Origin: Kalaharituber pfeilii
Taxonomy: Eukaryota; Ascomycota; Pezizomycetes; Pezizales; Pezizaceae
Assembly: GCA_015179045.1 (NCBI GenBank)
Contig: WHUZ01000027.1
Coordinates: forward strand, 558,001-622,000
Direction of reading: 5' to 3'
Length of the DNA stretch: 64,000 nt
Part shown: piece after piece, positions 45,161-55,849 of the stretch
How the letters are laid out: each line of letters opens with the position of its first letter
How positions within the stretch are numbered: the stretch's first letter is position 1
Notes under the pieces: model-generated
The model's database searches: none
What the model saw: the letters and a program-made list of their open reading frames with translations, nothing else
Told to the model about the DNA's origin: nothing
Program-made: the position numbers and the translations under genes

Positions 45161-46955
45161 TAGAGCTACAATTGCAAGAACGTGCATTGACATGCAATGG
45201 AACTCAATGTTTAGAACTATAGTACCTTTCTTGCAGCCTTATATAGAGCAACTTTATATAGAGCAACACAGATACATTGAGTACTTCATTATTTAAGTTA
45301 ACATTAACTTCCCCGTGGTCGACCTCAATGTTTGCTACAAATTGCTACTGATGCCTGAACTGTGTTCATCGAGAACGTTAGCGGGTTCTGTAACTCCGGC
45401 TTGACATATGCATGCGCTGGCCCGGAGGTGAAAGGCTCGTGATCATTTCATGTGCCTTAATATGGAATTTGGAAGGTATAGGTAAAAATTCGCAGAGGGC
45501 GAGTTCGTTGATCACGGATTGAAAGGGGTTGTACCTTAATAACGGATTGAGGCGGATGATAGTATCCGTAGCGGGCAGGATCCAGAGTATCGTATCATGG
45601 GTATAAGCCAGTAGATACTGAGACTCTTGGGGTAAAGGGGCTGCTCGCTGGATGCGGTAGGAGTAGGGAATGGACTTCCTTCTAAGTATAACATTACTCT
45701 ATTCAATCAAGCACACCCAAAAAACCTCCGGACTGACTCTAGAGAAATTCAGAGGGGCCAGGCGAGCATCGCTGGAACCATGAATTGGTAGAAGTGGGTT
45801 AAAAGGATAGAGTTAATCAATAAAAAGAAAATTCTAACGTATTTCTATTTCACTACATGCGAATAGCAATCAAATGTTTCCATTTATATCCACCCCATGT
45901 TTATACCGCAATTAAAGTTTCTGCCAGATCCAAGTGATCAAGATTAGGTTAGCCATACAAAATCGCATCTTTCAGATGCTCAAATTTGCATTTACAGAGC
46001 ACTGATCAGCAAACGTATATGCCAAGTGAAGAAGAACATACTACAATTCTGGAAACTGTCAGAACATGATTCAGTTGCTTGCTCCAAGACTAGTTTGCTC
46101 CAACTATCCCCACCAACACGACACTTTCAGGCAATGCAAACCTGAAATGGACTCAAAGGCTTCTCGAACATCTGTTCATCAAGCGATTATGACTTGACCC
46201 CAGAGCGCCAAGAACGCCACCCTGACCCAAGCATACCCGGCACTAACGTACAGTACTTCGAGTTCGGAGTATCATACAGTACTTGTGCTTCAATTTACGC
46301 TGTTATGCGTTACTAGCTTGCCCGGTAATTATGTGCAGGGAATCTTTGTCTATACAGGGCTTAGTGGACTTATATTTAGATGAGCCGTTGAGACTAGAGT
46401 AATATTTACAATGAACCTCAATATGCTCGCTTCTCATGACGGTCAAGCAATTCTACGTAAGTAGGGGGACATGTGGAGCAATAGTGGAGAACTAGAGTAG
46501 GAATAGTGAGTGGCTTCTATAGTAATGCTTGGAGTACGGATATGCAAGAGGAGGGATGGACTTTCAATGCGGAAGCCGAGTGCCGGCACGCCTGCAGATC
46601 TAGAGGTCCCGGACCGGTGCAATTTGGCCCGGAGACATACACAACATATGTCTACTTAGAAATTATAGCAGTATTTGTACAGTACGGTACAATGCCAATT
46701 ATACATCCTCTTCTGCCATTTCCGCGACATTATGTATTCATTCGATATGCCTGATGTTCATAAGTTGCAGGTTTGTGAAACAAACTATTGCAAGCTGTTA
46801 TTCTGGTACACCTATCCCTTGGGATCGCAAGACATGCAGCCCAAGTAACCCCTGACAAACCACAGCAACTCAGCGGAAAATGCTGGGAATGAAATTTTGA
46901 GAATTTGAAATTCCTTGATGATGGCTTAGAAAGTCTACTGTTTTTCTGTAAGTTT
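45161..46955. other. Spacer, no gene recognised
   Basis: AT-rich, with no coding or repeat signal that I can support. Confidence 0.4.
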
Positions 46956-46959
46956 TTCT

Positions 46960-47170
46960 CTCTTTTTTTTTTTTTTTTTTTCTTCTTTTCCTCCGCTTAT
47001 TAATTGAATTTTTGGTAAATTCTGGAGGCGGGTCCGCTCGGGGTGCATGTCATGGCGATTCCAAGGATGGATCTAAAAACAGCACGGGAATTCGAACCGT
47101 ACCCCACATTTAGTCATCACAGTACACACTAGCGGTATTACGCTAATCATCCGCCACCTTCCGAGGACGT
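46960..47170 (-). mobile_element. tRNA-derived SINE with 28S-like 3' end
   Basis: On the minus strand the head carries a pol III A-box-like TGGCGGATGATTAGCG (47156-47141) and a near-perfect B-box GGTTCGAATTCC (47098-47087) at tRNA-like spacing. A body of about 80 nt follows and the element ends in poly(A) (poly(T) at about 46962-46980). Just before the poly(A) lie 19 nt, AATAAGCGGAGGAAAAGAA (47001-46983), identical to the universally conserved 5' region of the large-subunit rRNA. Target-site duplications are not obvious and the 5' limit near 47170 is approximate. Confidence 0.6.
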
Positions 47171-47308
47171 TCGCTAAGCGACTTTTGGAATCTCGGATTA
47201 AACGAGCACCTGATCTGCTGGCTTGTGCATCCACAAGAGATATCGATCATTGGCTGCTATGTACTTCGCATGGTTGGAGTAAAATTTTAGAACACGGTAT
47301 CCCATTTT

Positions 47309-47832
47309 TTTTTTTTTTTTTATATCAATACTCGCTTGCCGCCCCACGGGCTATGGCGAGGTTTTTATTTAAAATAAAAACAAAAACGAAGAAGAAGTCA
47401 AAGTCCCCAAGCTATCTACTCCTAACTACATGTGGTGCCCGCGGACTCTTCAATAACGCGGGTGGCGCCCGGTATAATCCCCTACTCCCGTCCCCTCTCC
47501 GGCTCATACCGGACCGACTTTAACCATCGTCCACTGAGCCTGACCTTATCAACCTCCATCTCCTTACCCAAATACACCACCACCGAACTCGTCTTCTTTC
47601 CTTCCTCTTCCAGTATCGTCTTCCTCCTTAGCCAGCGAATCCCGGTTATCCTTCCCAATTCCCGGTTCGCGGCTTCCAGCCACGCCTCCACCTTTCCCAA
47701 ATCCTTCCGCAAGGCGATTCCGTGTATGACGATGCCATGTTTACCTCTGGTGGTGGCATCGGGTTTGGCTGGTGGGGGGGTGACGGTTGGGCCCTTGTTG
47801 CCGGAGCGACGGCGGGCGTGGTGTCTCTGGAA
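47309..47832 (-). mobile_element. ORF1-only LINE derivative, family A tail
   Basis: A discrete 524-bp minus-strand insert with perfect 12-bp target-site duplication ACGGTATCCCAT (47297-47308 and 47833-47844). It encodes the RNA-binding-like middle of LINE ORF1 (HGIVIHGIALRKDLGKVEAW, GIRWLRRKTILEEEGKKTSS, VVVYLGKEMEVDKVRLSG) and stops after RYEPERGRE, just where zinc knuckles would normally start. The LINE 3' UTR and family A tail follow directly. A sibling with the same junction lies at 57.5 kb. Confidence 0.85.
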
Positions 47833-47844
47833 ACGGTATCCCAT

Positions 47845-49001
47845 GACATTTGTAGTGTTCTGTCGTACTGAACAAATGGAGGCGACACTTCCAAGCACAC
47901 GTACATATATGCCTTCAAAGGAACTAGTTCAAACCCGTAGACTCTACAGTTGGAAATTACTTCTTACACAAACCAGTCCTGTGCGGAATGACTTCTCATG
48001 GAAGATGTGTTGTTTTCTATACAGGCTGACGGTACCTATACTGATAGAGTTCCTCTAAAGAGCTTAGGGTTTCTAAGGGCACTAGGCAAAGGGGATCACA
48101 AAGTGTTGAGAAACATATCGTTTCATATAAGCGAAGGAAGGAAACCCGAATGACCCATTTATATGCGACTCTATTGTTGGCTGTCGTGGCTTTGCTACGG
48201 TTTCCTTTGAAAATAGACTGGTGTTTTCGTGAACTTACCAAGAGCATCGGAGGTCGCAAGGTGCAATCGACGCTACATGCAAAAATTTTCCTATAGTAGA
48301 CTGGTAAGCTTAAGCCTCGAGGGTGGACGTCATCTTAACTGCAGAGCCTCTTCGTGGGCCTACTTTTATCTAGTTACTTAATTAAGTACATGAGTACTTC
48401 GTACATGGATACCCACACCACTGTGCAACAAGTGAGCTCATTGACATTTTCTTAGCCCCTGCCAGGGTTTCCCGCAAGGATACAGCCCCCACTACGTAGT
48501 TTTATAACTCTACTTCCTTGATTTGTATCTACAACATATATACGTGCGAACTCAGACATGAATGTGAGAACGAATGGTGCTCAATCTTTGTTTATCAGGC
48601 TCGGCTTAGGTGAGCACGCAAGGATTCTCAGAATAGCAACCTAGATTTTATGAGGACAAGCAGGCATAGCTAGCTGTTGAATAACTTACTGCTCAGGCCG
48701 ATTCTATATCTAGTATTGTTATCACGATGTCAGCGCTGTTATTTATATCAGCCGTATACTCCACTTGCGGGGACTGGGCATGGGGACAATCAACTGCAAT
48801 GTTTTCAAGTTGGCGGTGCTTGGGATCTAGATGTAGAGATATCTAGTCAAGCTAGAAGAAGCTCTGCTCCCACCCTCCCACATCGATAGGCAAATACGTG
48901 TGCAAAAGTGCCCTGTACTTACAGCACATCTTAAGACGTTAATCATCCCAAGCTTCAGACGTTCTAGATAGGCATATTTCACATTTCGCTTATGTATAAT
49001 A
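47845..49001. other. Spacer, no gene recognised
   Basis: No recognisable frame. Nothing else supported. Confidence 0.4.
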
Positions 49002-51526
49002 TACTATTTTATATCGGGATACGATTGTCGACCGGGATACGACGTTTCTTGGCACGCCTGCTGGAGATACTACATTTGGCTATATCTCGTGCAACAGACA
49101 TGCTAGCAGCTTACAGTAAACAGTTATATGTACAGCATAGCTGATACTACAATTCTAGCATATTATATCAATTCTGTCAACAATGGTTCACTTGCTATAT
49201 CAATATATGCATTAATAATGTTAAATTACTACCCCCCTCTTCAATCTTCTGCATATTATCTATCAATAGGTCTATATCTACCTTTCCTATAGTAAGACCT
49301 AGTCATTAATGGCTATAGTATATGATAGCATATGCAATATAGGCTAGAATAACTTACAGCTCTATTCGCAAAGCCTGAAACTAGCTGCTACACCTGCTGC
49401 ATTTGCTGAATTACTTCCTCAAGTGTAGAAGGAGAGGGTGGCAGTGGCCAAGAGTCAGTAGCTCCAGATAATGCTATTGACTTTACTACTATCTTATTAT
49501 CTGTATCTTTTGCAGCCCTAGTTCGTCCCCTTTTACCACTCCCTTGCCCTCTAGCCTGCCATTTTCCTCCTTTCCCACCAGTAGTTGACCCCCCCCCCTT
49601 AACTTCTAGTATATTAGTAATAAGCCTATCTGTCGGAGTACTTTGGTTCGGACCCTCTACAGAAGACTTAGGAGAGTTATTAGAGTCTGAATCAAGGTCA
49701 ATATGATAATCATTCATATTTTTCTGACCCTCCAACTGTCGTAGTCGAGCAATAAAATAATTTCGATCCAGGACTCATCTAGATGATAGTTTTTTCCAAC
49801 CTCAAGTTTGTAACGGAGGTGGAGAGTTACCGTCCACCAGACCAGGCCGATCCTCGCTAGTCCTCTGCGTAGCTCATGTAGCACTCATTTGTGCGATTGG
49901 GATGCCGCCTACCAGCGTCGGCTCGTATATCGCTTGCGTCGCATATGCGCATTTCGTATGCGCCTGCATTTGTCGCATTTTCGCGTGCTCCACCGGCCGC
50001 CCACACAACTGCCAGTACAGTTACTTCAGCGGCTGAATTTGACTTTGACTTAGAGTGTTGAGAGCGGTGGTGAACTGGTTTGGAGGGTATATTCGGGCCT
50101 GAGGGTATATCTGGTAGTGAGCGGCACGAGCTAGCTCGAGCCGAGCTGGAGGGTGAGCTCGAGCTGGCGTGGCATGAGCTCGAGCTAGCTCGAGCCTGGA
50201 TTGACTATATACATAATATTGACAAACTAAAGTAAACTAAGCTAAATTTTCATCTTTCTCACTACTATCAGCTAAATTGTGCATTTCGAAGTTGTTGGTA
50301 GGTCAGAATGAGCTCCAAGTCTCTAATTTTTACTATCTTAGGTATTTACAGTTTATGAAACCTTGCACTGGCTAAGCATTTTAGCGAGCTGTCAAGAAAA
50401 ACACAAGCATGATCTTGGCTCGTTTGAGCTCGAGCCAGCTCGAGCTCATGCCAGGCCAGCTCGAGCTAGCTCGCGCGAGCTGGCTCGGCTCGTGCCGCTC
50501 ACTAATATCTGGGGGCGGGGATGTGAGCAGCGAGCCGGTTTGAGAGGCATATCTGGGCATAGGGGTTGCGAGCGGCGAGCCGTCGAGGACATATCTAACA
50601 GCTGGGAATAGCAATTCGGTTTAGGAAGCAAATTTGAGGTTTGGCAGCAGCAAACCAGTACGAGAGTATTGCTATTAAGGAGTATCAACACAGAGGGAGC
50701 TGCAGCTCATGTGAGACAGCGGCTGCCGTGAATCATGAGACACGTATCCGAGCACCCCTTGTATCACCTGTCAGTGCTATTCAATAAAATCACAAAAAAA
50801 ATTAGTAAAAGAGCAAAAAAATTAAGGAAAAATGGTGGGTTATATAAGTAAATATTAGAGAATCCAAATCCTTTCTCAAAATGCATATTCGTGCAATTTT
50901 GGTTGAGCTGTGAGGGTTTTTGTTAGGGGGCTCCGCTTGACTGCATGTCTCATACTCTTAGAGATGTTAGCTGGGAATGAGTATATCATCTTCAACTGGT
51001 AAACTAGGAGAGTCTAAAGGTGCAGATAACCCTATATCAATCTTGTAAGCAGCTGTAAAGTATATAATAGTATGTTCAGCCTCTGTACCTTCTATTTATT
51101 ATAACTAAGTATAAATTGGTACAGCTACAGTGGCTGCAATTGCTCACTTTTAGACTTGCGAATAGAGCTTGAAGTATCCTACCTCCCTATAGCATATGCC
51201 ACCATATACTATGGCCATTAGTGAGTGACAGCAGCTATAAGAGCATAGACGTTAGTACTATTTAACTAACAATATGTAGGAGTGTAAGAGGGAGAGGGGT
51301 TAAATTGACCTGTTGATATATATATTGATATAGAAAGAGCTTGACATTGAGTATAGGCAATAGAATATGTAGATAATGTTGTCCCGACATCATTGTATCT
51401 ATATCACTTTATTTGATATTACTGGCATATAAGTTGCCGAAGATATTGTGAAAATAGTTTCTCATGTGGCATGCCAAGATGCGCGTCGTTTCTAGGTAGG
51501 CGATCGTTTCCCGATATAAAATAGTA
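49002..51526. mobile_element. 2.5-kb long-TIR DNA element
   Basis: The ends are inverted: TACTATTTTATATCGGGATA at 49002 and its near-complement ending at 51526, with GGCACGCC/GGCATGCC about 50 bp in. Diverged similarity continues inward for roughly 380 bp (AATGGCTATAGTATATGATA and AGCTCTATTCGCAAAG on the left against 51140-51240 on the right). TA follows the right end and precedes the left end, allowing a TA duplication. A minus-strand frame at 49388-49717 (from MNDYHIDLDSD) is Ser/Gly/Lys-rich and not identifiable as a transposase, so the element is non-autonomous or decayed. Superfamily unknown. A MITE is nested at 50115-50504. Confidence 0.7.
50115..50504. mobile_element. 390-bp hAT-type MITE
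   Basis: Tips TAGTGAGCGGCACGAGC and its reverse complement are perfect for 16-17 bp, and a perfect 8-bp duplication ATATCTGG lies at 50107-50114 and 50505-50512, diagnostic of hAT. Both subterminal regions (50118-50200 and 50425-50500) are built from GAGCTCGAGCTAGC-like repeats that form an imperfect 80-bp inverted repeat. It has no coding capacity. Confidence 0.92.
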
Positions 51527-51853
51527 AATTACAGATTACGAGCTAAAGTGCGGTGGGATACAGTTGATTAATTCTTACAGAATGACCCCAAATATGCGTC
51601 CCAAAACAGCCCTATTTATGCAACAAAATTCAGGAAATACCTTCGTACCCAACTAAACAATTATTGGTGCGGAATGAGGTTGCGCATAGCAGTGGTTTCA
51701 GACGGTAAAGAGGATATAATCAGTATAGGAAATAGAAGACCATAGAATCTTGAAACGTCAGTCTACATCATGGCCACAGCTCAGGTTGCATATGTTCAGC
51801 ACACCCAACCACTATGTATGATGTTTCACTTCAGCGCTGCATATTCTTCAACA
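51527..51853 (-). repeat. Copia 3' LTR
   Basis: About 327 bp matching the 5' LTR with around a dozen substitutions. It begins TGTTGAAGAATATGC on the minus strand. The terminal TGTGGT of the other LTR (plus-strand reading) is replaced by the end of the neighbouring TIR element. Confidence 0.9.
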
Positions 51854-51866
51854 CTCCCACTAAACC
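51854..51866 (-). promoter_or_regulatory. Polypurine tract
   Basis: GGTTTAGTGGGAG on the minus strand directly precedes the LTR start, the usual plus-strand primer position. Confidence 0.65.
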
Positions 51867-52261
51867 GAAATATCCGCACAATCAATGCTTCAGAAAATTC
51901 ACAATCAGTCAGAAACAGATGCTTTCAAAAATAGATAGGTAACATGTAGACAGTACAACGTTCGAAGGGCCATATAATCCAGAGTCATAAAAAATATAGC
52001 CTCATTAAAACTCTCGATGCCTTTTTGCATGCCACCACAGAAAAACCCAGTGGGAAAAACCTGTGTGAGAGAAAGAGTACTACTCCCAAAAAATACCCCA
52101 AAAATCGGAAAAATCAGAGACGAGATTGAGTTATAAAATTCAGTAAAATCAGTATCATCGCAAAATGACCAGAAATCAGAAATATAATAAATCTCTCAGG
52201 AAATTAAACGAATGCCCATTGGGGTCATGTGCCTCTCATGTTTTTCTCTCCCCAGCAGCTT

Positions 52262-52590
52262 CGTAAGGATATCGGCTATATTTGATTCGGTGTGAATGTA
52301 ACGAAGTGACGGAGTGAAACCGATCCGCGTTCAATGACTTCACGGATGAAATGATGCCTGATAGCAATGTGTTTCGTTTGATCATGCTCATACGCGAGTT
52401 TTAGCTCGTTGAATAGCCTGCGCAGCCCGATAGCTTCCTTGCAAGCTTCAATTGCAGCCATATATTCTGCCTCAGTGTATGATAGAGCCACGGTGGGTTG
52501 TTTTTGCGATTTCCATGAAATTGCACTACCATTGAGTGTAGGTAACACATATCCTGATGACGAACGCCATACACGAGCCATGATTGAGCA
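52262..52590 (-). pseudogene. Copia RNase H, internally deleted
   Basis: The minus-strand frame contains RSSSGYVLPTLNGSAISWKS, QKQPTVALSYTEAEYMAAIE and KEAIGLRRLFNEL, the signature of copia RNase H. The segment that normally carries the third acidic block is missing: the frame jumps from YEHDQ to TKHIAIRHHFIREVIERG. Confidence 0.85.
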
Positions 52591-52839
52591 TCTATAGAAA
52601 GTATCGAAAAACTCGTTTTGTAGCGGCAGCGTGCTCCGCTTGTAGGGTTTGAGCTGAAACGCCCTAATACTGTGTAGGTGATCTGGGGCGAGTTCCTAGT
52701 ATGCATAAATCGATTTCCCACTAGAGAGTTTGGAGTGAGAGGCGCTGAGAGGCCTTTTAACGTGAGTTGAATACCAAACGTCTTTATCATTGAGGTAAAG
52801 TATCAGGTTTGATGGAGGCGTAAAAGTTCGGTTCACTCT

Positions 52840-53370
52840 GTCTCTCTCAATCTCAAGCCCTATAAACGGCGTGCAGCTCCCATATCCTTCATCTTGTATT
52901 TCTATTTCAGCCCATATAGCGCCTTTTTTAACCGGCAGACTTTCGTACTTCCACTCGCCTCAAATCCTTCCGGCTGTGCCATATCAACCTCTTCGGCTAG
53001 TTCTGGATGTAAAAGGGCAGTAACAACATCCATCTGATCTATGTCCCAATCTTTATTAGCCGCTAAGGGGCGGCACGCGAGTAATGATAAAAAAAAAAAA
53101 AAAAAAAAAAAAAGCCGCTAAGGCCATCAGCATTCTAACAGTAGCAAATTTTGGGACAGGGGCGAAGGTCTCTCTATAATTCACTTCTTCTATCTGCTCA
53201 TACCCCTTGATGACTAGCCGAGCTTTATATCGAGTGGTGCCGTCAGCATTCACTTTGATTTTAAAGTCCCACTTGCATCCAATCATACCCCCCCTTGCTA
53301 GCGGCACAACGAGCTCCCAAGTCCCGTTGGAAATCAGAGAGTCATACTCCTCTTGCATTGCTTGCTACCA
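52840..53370 (-). pseudogene. Copia reverse transcriptase, interrupted and deleted
   Basis: Upstream part (53113-53370): [59 protein letters not shown]. Downstream of a micro-insert it continues DWDIDQMDVVTALLHPELAE, then QPEGFEASG and KKALYGLK. After that a stop and a deletion remove the YVDD catalytic block, and KYKMKDMG from the thumb follows directly. Frame is exactly restored across the micro-insert if the insert and one copy of its duplication are ignored. Confidence 0.85.
53069..53112 (+). mobile_element. 44-bp family A micro-retroposon in RT gene
   Basis: GGCGGCACGCGAGTAATGAT plus 24 A, flanked by a perfect 11-bp duplication AGCCGCTAAGG (53058-53068 and 53113-53123). Only about 20 nt of unique sequence were retroposed. 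It runs opposite to the host gene. Confidence 0.95.
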
Positions 53371-53503
53371 TTCCCAGCACTCACAACTTTGTATAGCCTC
53401 CTTGTAGGCTCATCAGTGCTATCAGGTAGAGCAAGAGTCTGGTCATGTTTTCTGTAAGCCTCTGCCAGACAATTGAGTATGCGTAGCCTTGCCGGCTCAA
53501 GGT

Positions 53504-54001
53504 CTACTGGGGGGTAGATGTCTCCAGTGCTGTACAGCACCTGGATATCTGTCTCGCAATGCATCTTGCAGCATTGGATGTGGGCTTATTTACCTTGTCT
53601 GCATTTGTATTTTCATCATCACTGAGGGTAATAATACGAGGACTCGGCTCATCTGAAGTCAGACCTGGCACTGATTTATCTAGACTCACAGTATCAGCCA
53701 TCTGCACTTCAATCAATTGATTGCAGTCCTCACTATGCGCTTCCACTTCGTCGTATCTTTCAACGACGGAACTCTCTTCGTCATGTCTTTCAATGACGGG
53801 ATTCTCTTCGTCATGTCTCTTAATGACGGTGTTCATTTCGTCGACGGTTTTGCACATTTCTGTATCTGATCTTATGCCTTGTCTTTCAACGACTTTTCTC
53901 AAATCCCAATCAGTGAATGCAGACTTGCTTTCATCAAATATCGCTGGCTTCAAACACCTGACGGCTTTGGGGTTCCCATATCTTCGTGGTATTATGAACA
54001 T
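53504..54001 (-). pseudogene. Copia integrase-to-RT linker
   Basis: A 165-codon acidic frame overlapping the integrase end in another phase, with repeated DEENPVIERHDEESSVVERY-type units encoded by three to four imperfect 30-bp repeats (53755-53840). It corresponds to the variable region between integrase and RT. No domain. Confidence 0.6.
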
Positions 54002-54332
54002 AGCCTAAGAACGTACATCTTAGAGACTTCACTTGGAGCTTTACTCTTTTCTTTGGCACGAGTATAAGGGCATTGCAGCCAAAAATTTTTGTGATGCAGC
54101 TCCAGCACCTTTCATACCACGCTTCATATGGTGTTAGCTTTCTATCATCTTTGTCTGTGACTGCTCGTGAGGGTACACGGTTTAGTAGGTAGACAGCTGT
54201 ATTAGCTGCCTCACCCCAGAATTCCTTACCGAGTCCAGAGTTACTCAGCATACTCACCACCATTTCTTGGATCAATCTGTTCTTCCTCTCACTAACACCG
54301 CTTTGGTGCTGGGTATAAAACAGATGACTCAA
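53934..54332 (-). pseudogene. Copia integrase, C-terminal part
   Basis: Encodes QSGVSERKNRLIQEMVVSML, EFWGEAANTAVYLLNRVPSR, KLTPYEAWYER and RCTFLGYV: the end of the integrase core and the GKGY-like region of copia integrases. The zinc-binding N terminus and the first catalytic aspartates are absent, because gag lies only about 330 bp upstream, so protease and half of integrase have been deleted. Confidence 0.85.
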
Positions 54333-54526
54333 ACGTGCTTCTGTTGTAGTATGCTCTTAAACCGTGCATAGTCATACTCCCCACGCCCATTATCGCGCCG
54401 GAATCTATATGTCAGTTCAATATATACCCATAGTTCAAGTGCCCAAAATGACAGTCCCATATATCGTTAGTCGGAAGACGACGATAACGAAGACAAAGCG
54501 GCGGCAGAGAAACGAGAGGATAAACG

Positions 54527-54603
54527 ACAAGGTGACAGACGACGAGGCGACAGACGACGAGGCGACAGACGGCAAGGCGACAGACGACAAGGTGACAGAC
54601 GAA
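54527..54603. repeat. Short tandem repeat GACGACAAGGTGACA
   Basis: Five to six 15-bp units (GACGAGGCGACAGAC and variants) at the junction where protease and integrase sequences are missing. Possibly a deletion footprint or slippage product. Confidence 0.7.
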
Positions 54604-54663
54604 ATAGCAAAAAATCGAAAGGTATGCTGCTCATATAGACGGATGTACCAAAGTGGTGTTTGC

Positions 54664-55609
54664 TTAATTCGATTCGGTGGTAGAGTCCTCTGACTTCGAT
54701 CTTCGGAACCGATTTCGTAATTCCTCACTCTTTTTTCGCAAATTACAATCCTTAATTTTGTGTCCCCTTCTCAGGCAGTGCCAGTATGTTAGATGTGAGT
54801 CACTTCTATTCTTATGACCACCTCTTCTACCTCTATATCCTCCTCTGCCTCTTCCTCTATCTTGAGCAACCATGACTGTGGACTGTACGGCATTTTCTTG
54901 ACCTAGCTCGAATTCTAGGAGGAGGTTCAGGGTGTAGTCAATGGTTCTGCAGTCTGCAGGTCTGTCAAGTATATAGTGTTTATAGAACTCGTACTTCGGT
55001 GTAAGTCTCTGCATTGCGTGGGTTATAAGCTGCTCATCTGTCACAGCATAATCAGTGTATGCGAGTTCGGTTTGGTAGCCCATTAGTCACCCTAGAAATT
55101 CATTGACTGATTCTGTATCTTTTATTCTATCTTCCTTGAAGGCGTTGCTTATTCGTATTGCTCGTGCGTTGTTCTTTTGCGCGCTGAGCCATTTCTCCAA
55201 CGTTTCCCATACGTCGGCAGGGTCAGAGATCTTTGAGAGCTGAAACTTAATGCGATCTGATAGCGTGGCATATATTATAGATGCAGCTTTTGACTGTCGA
55301 ACCTCAAATCTATGCTTGTGACGGGTTGGTGAGGTCGGTTGTGCTTTAGACGTTGACGACGACGACGACGACGATGATGATGATGATGTTGATGAGTCGC
55401 TGTCAGTACTTGTAGTTGGAGCCTTCTCATTCCGTAGCACTATATCTAAGAGGTTATATGACTTGAGTACAACTTCGATTTCCTTATGCCACTGCCTGTA
55501 GTTAATTTCTGTTAGCTTTGTTACTGCCTCGTACTTATCTCGATATACGTCATTGTTTGATAGCGCAACAGTGGCAGGAACAGTGGGAACGGAGGTTGTA
55601 TTCGACATT
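54664..55609 (-). pseudogene. Copia gag with internal stop
   Basis: ATG near 55609 (MSNTTSVPTVPATVALSNND). The gag domain has KLTEINYRQWHKEIEVVLKS and KISDPADVWETLEKWLSAQK, and a serine run encoded by GAC/GAT triplets. After VNEFLG a single TGA at 55085-55091 is followed in the same frame by LMGYQTELAYTDYAVTDEQL and a knuckle-like YWHCLRRGHKIKDC in which the first cysteine is replaced. TGA is one C-to-T step from CGA. Confidence 0.85.
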
Positions 55610-55619
55610 GTAGGAGAGT

Positions 55620-55745
55620 ATGTAGGTATCGTAGTATGTAGATGCAACGAGATCTATGTAGAAGTGACGAGATGTATGTAGGAGCATCGAGATGTATGTT
55701 GAAGCGACGAGGTGTATGTGGAAGTATGTTGGTGATGCAGGTAGT
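55620..55745. repeat. Tandem repeats in copia leader
   Basis: Four to five units of about 26 bp (GAGATGTATGTAGAAGCGAC-like) lie between the gag ATG and the primer-binding site, in the same position as the leader repeats of the other copia element. Confidence 0.7.
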
Positions 55746-55839
55746 AAGCTGGGCAGCTATAGAGATGTGTGGCACCAGTATAGGCGATAACGGTGTATGC
55801 GATAAGCTATAGAAAAGTGGTAGGTTAAGAAAGCGCCGG

Positions 55840-55849
55840 GCTCATAACC
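55840..55849 (-). promoter_or_regulatory. Primer-binding site, half initiator tRNA-Met
   Basis: Minus strand GGTTATGAGCCCGG directly after the LTR; same type as at 38054-38063 and extending further into the anticodon stem complement. Confidence 0.75.

Noticed and set aside
46983..47001. Fragment of an rDNA repeat
   Set aside because: The match to LSU stops after 19 nt on both sides; no ITS, 5.8S or further 28S sequence is nearby, so it is treated as the SINE's 3' end.
54364..54693. Plus-strand frame with TDDEATDDEATDGK repeats
   Set aside because: A 15-bp repeat inside the decayed copia element read in frame; no independent gene evidence.
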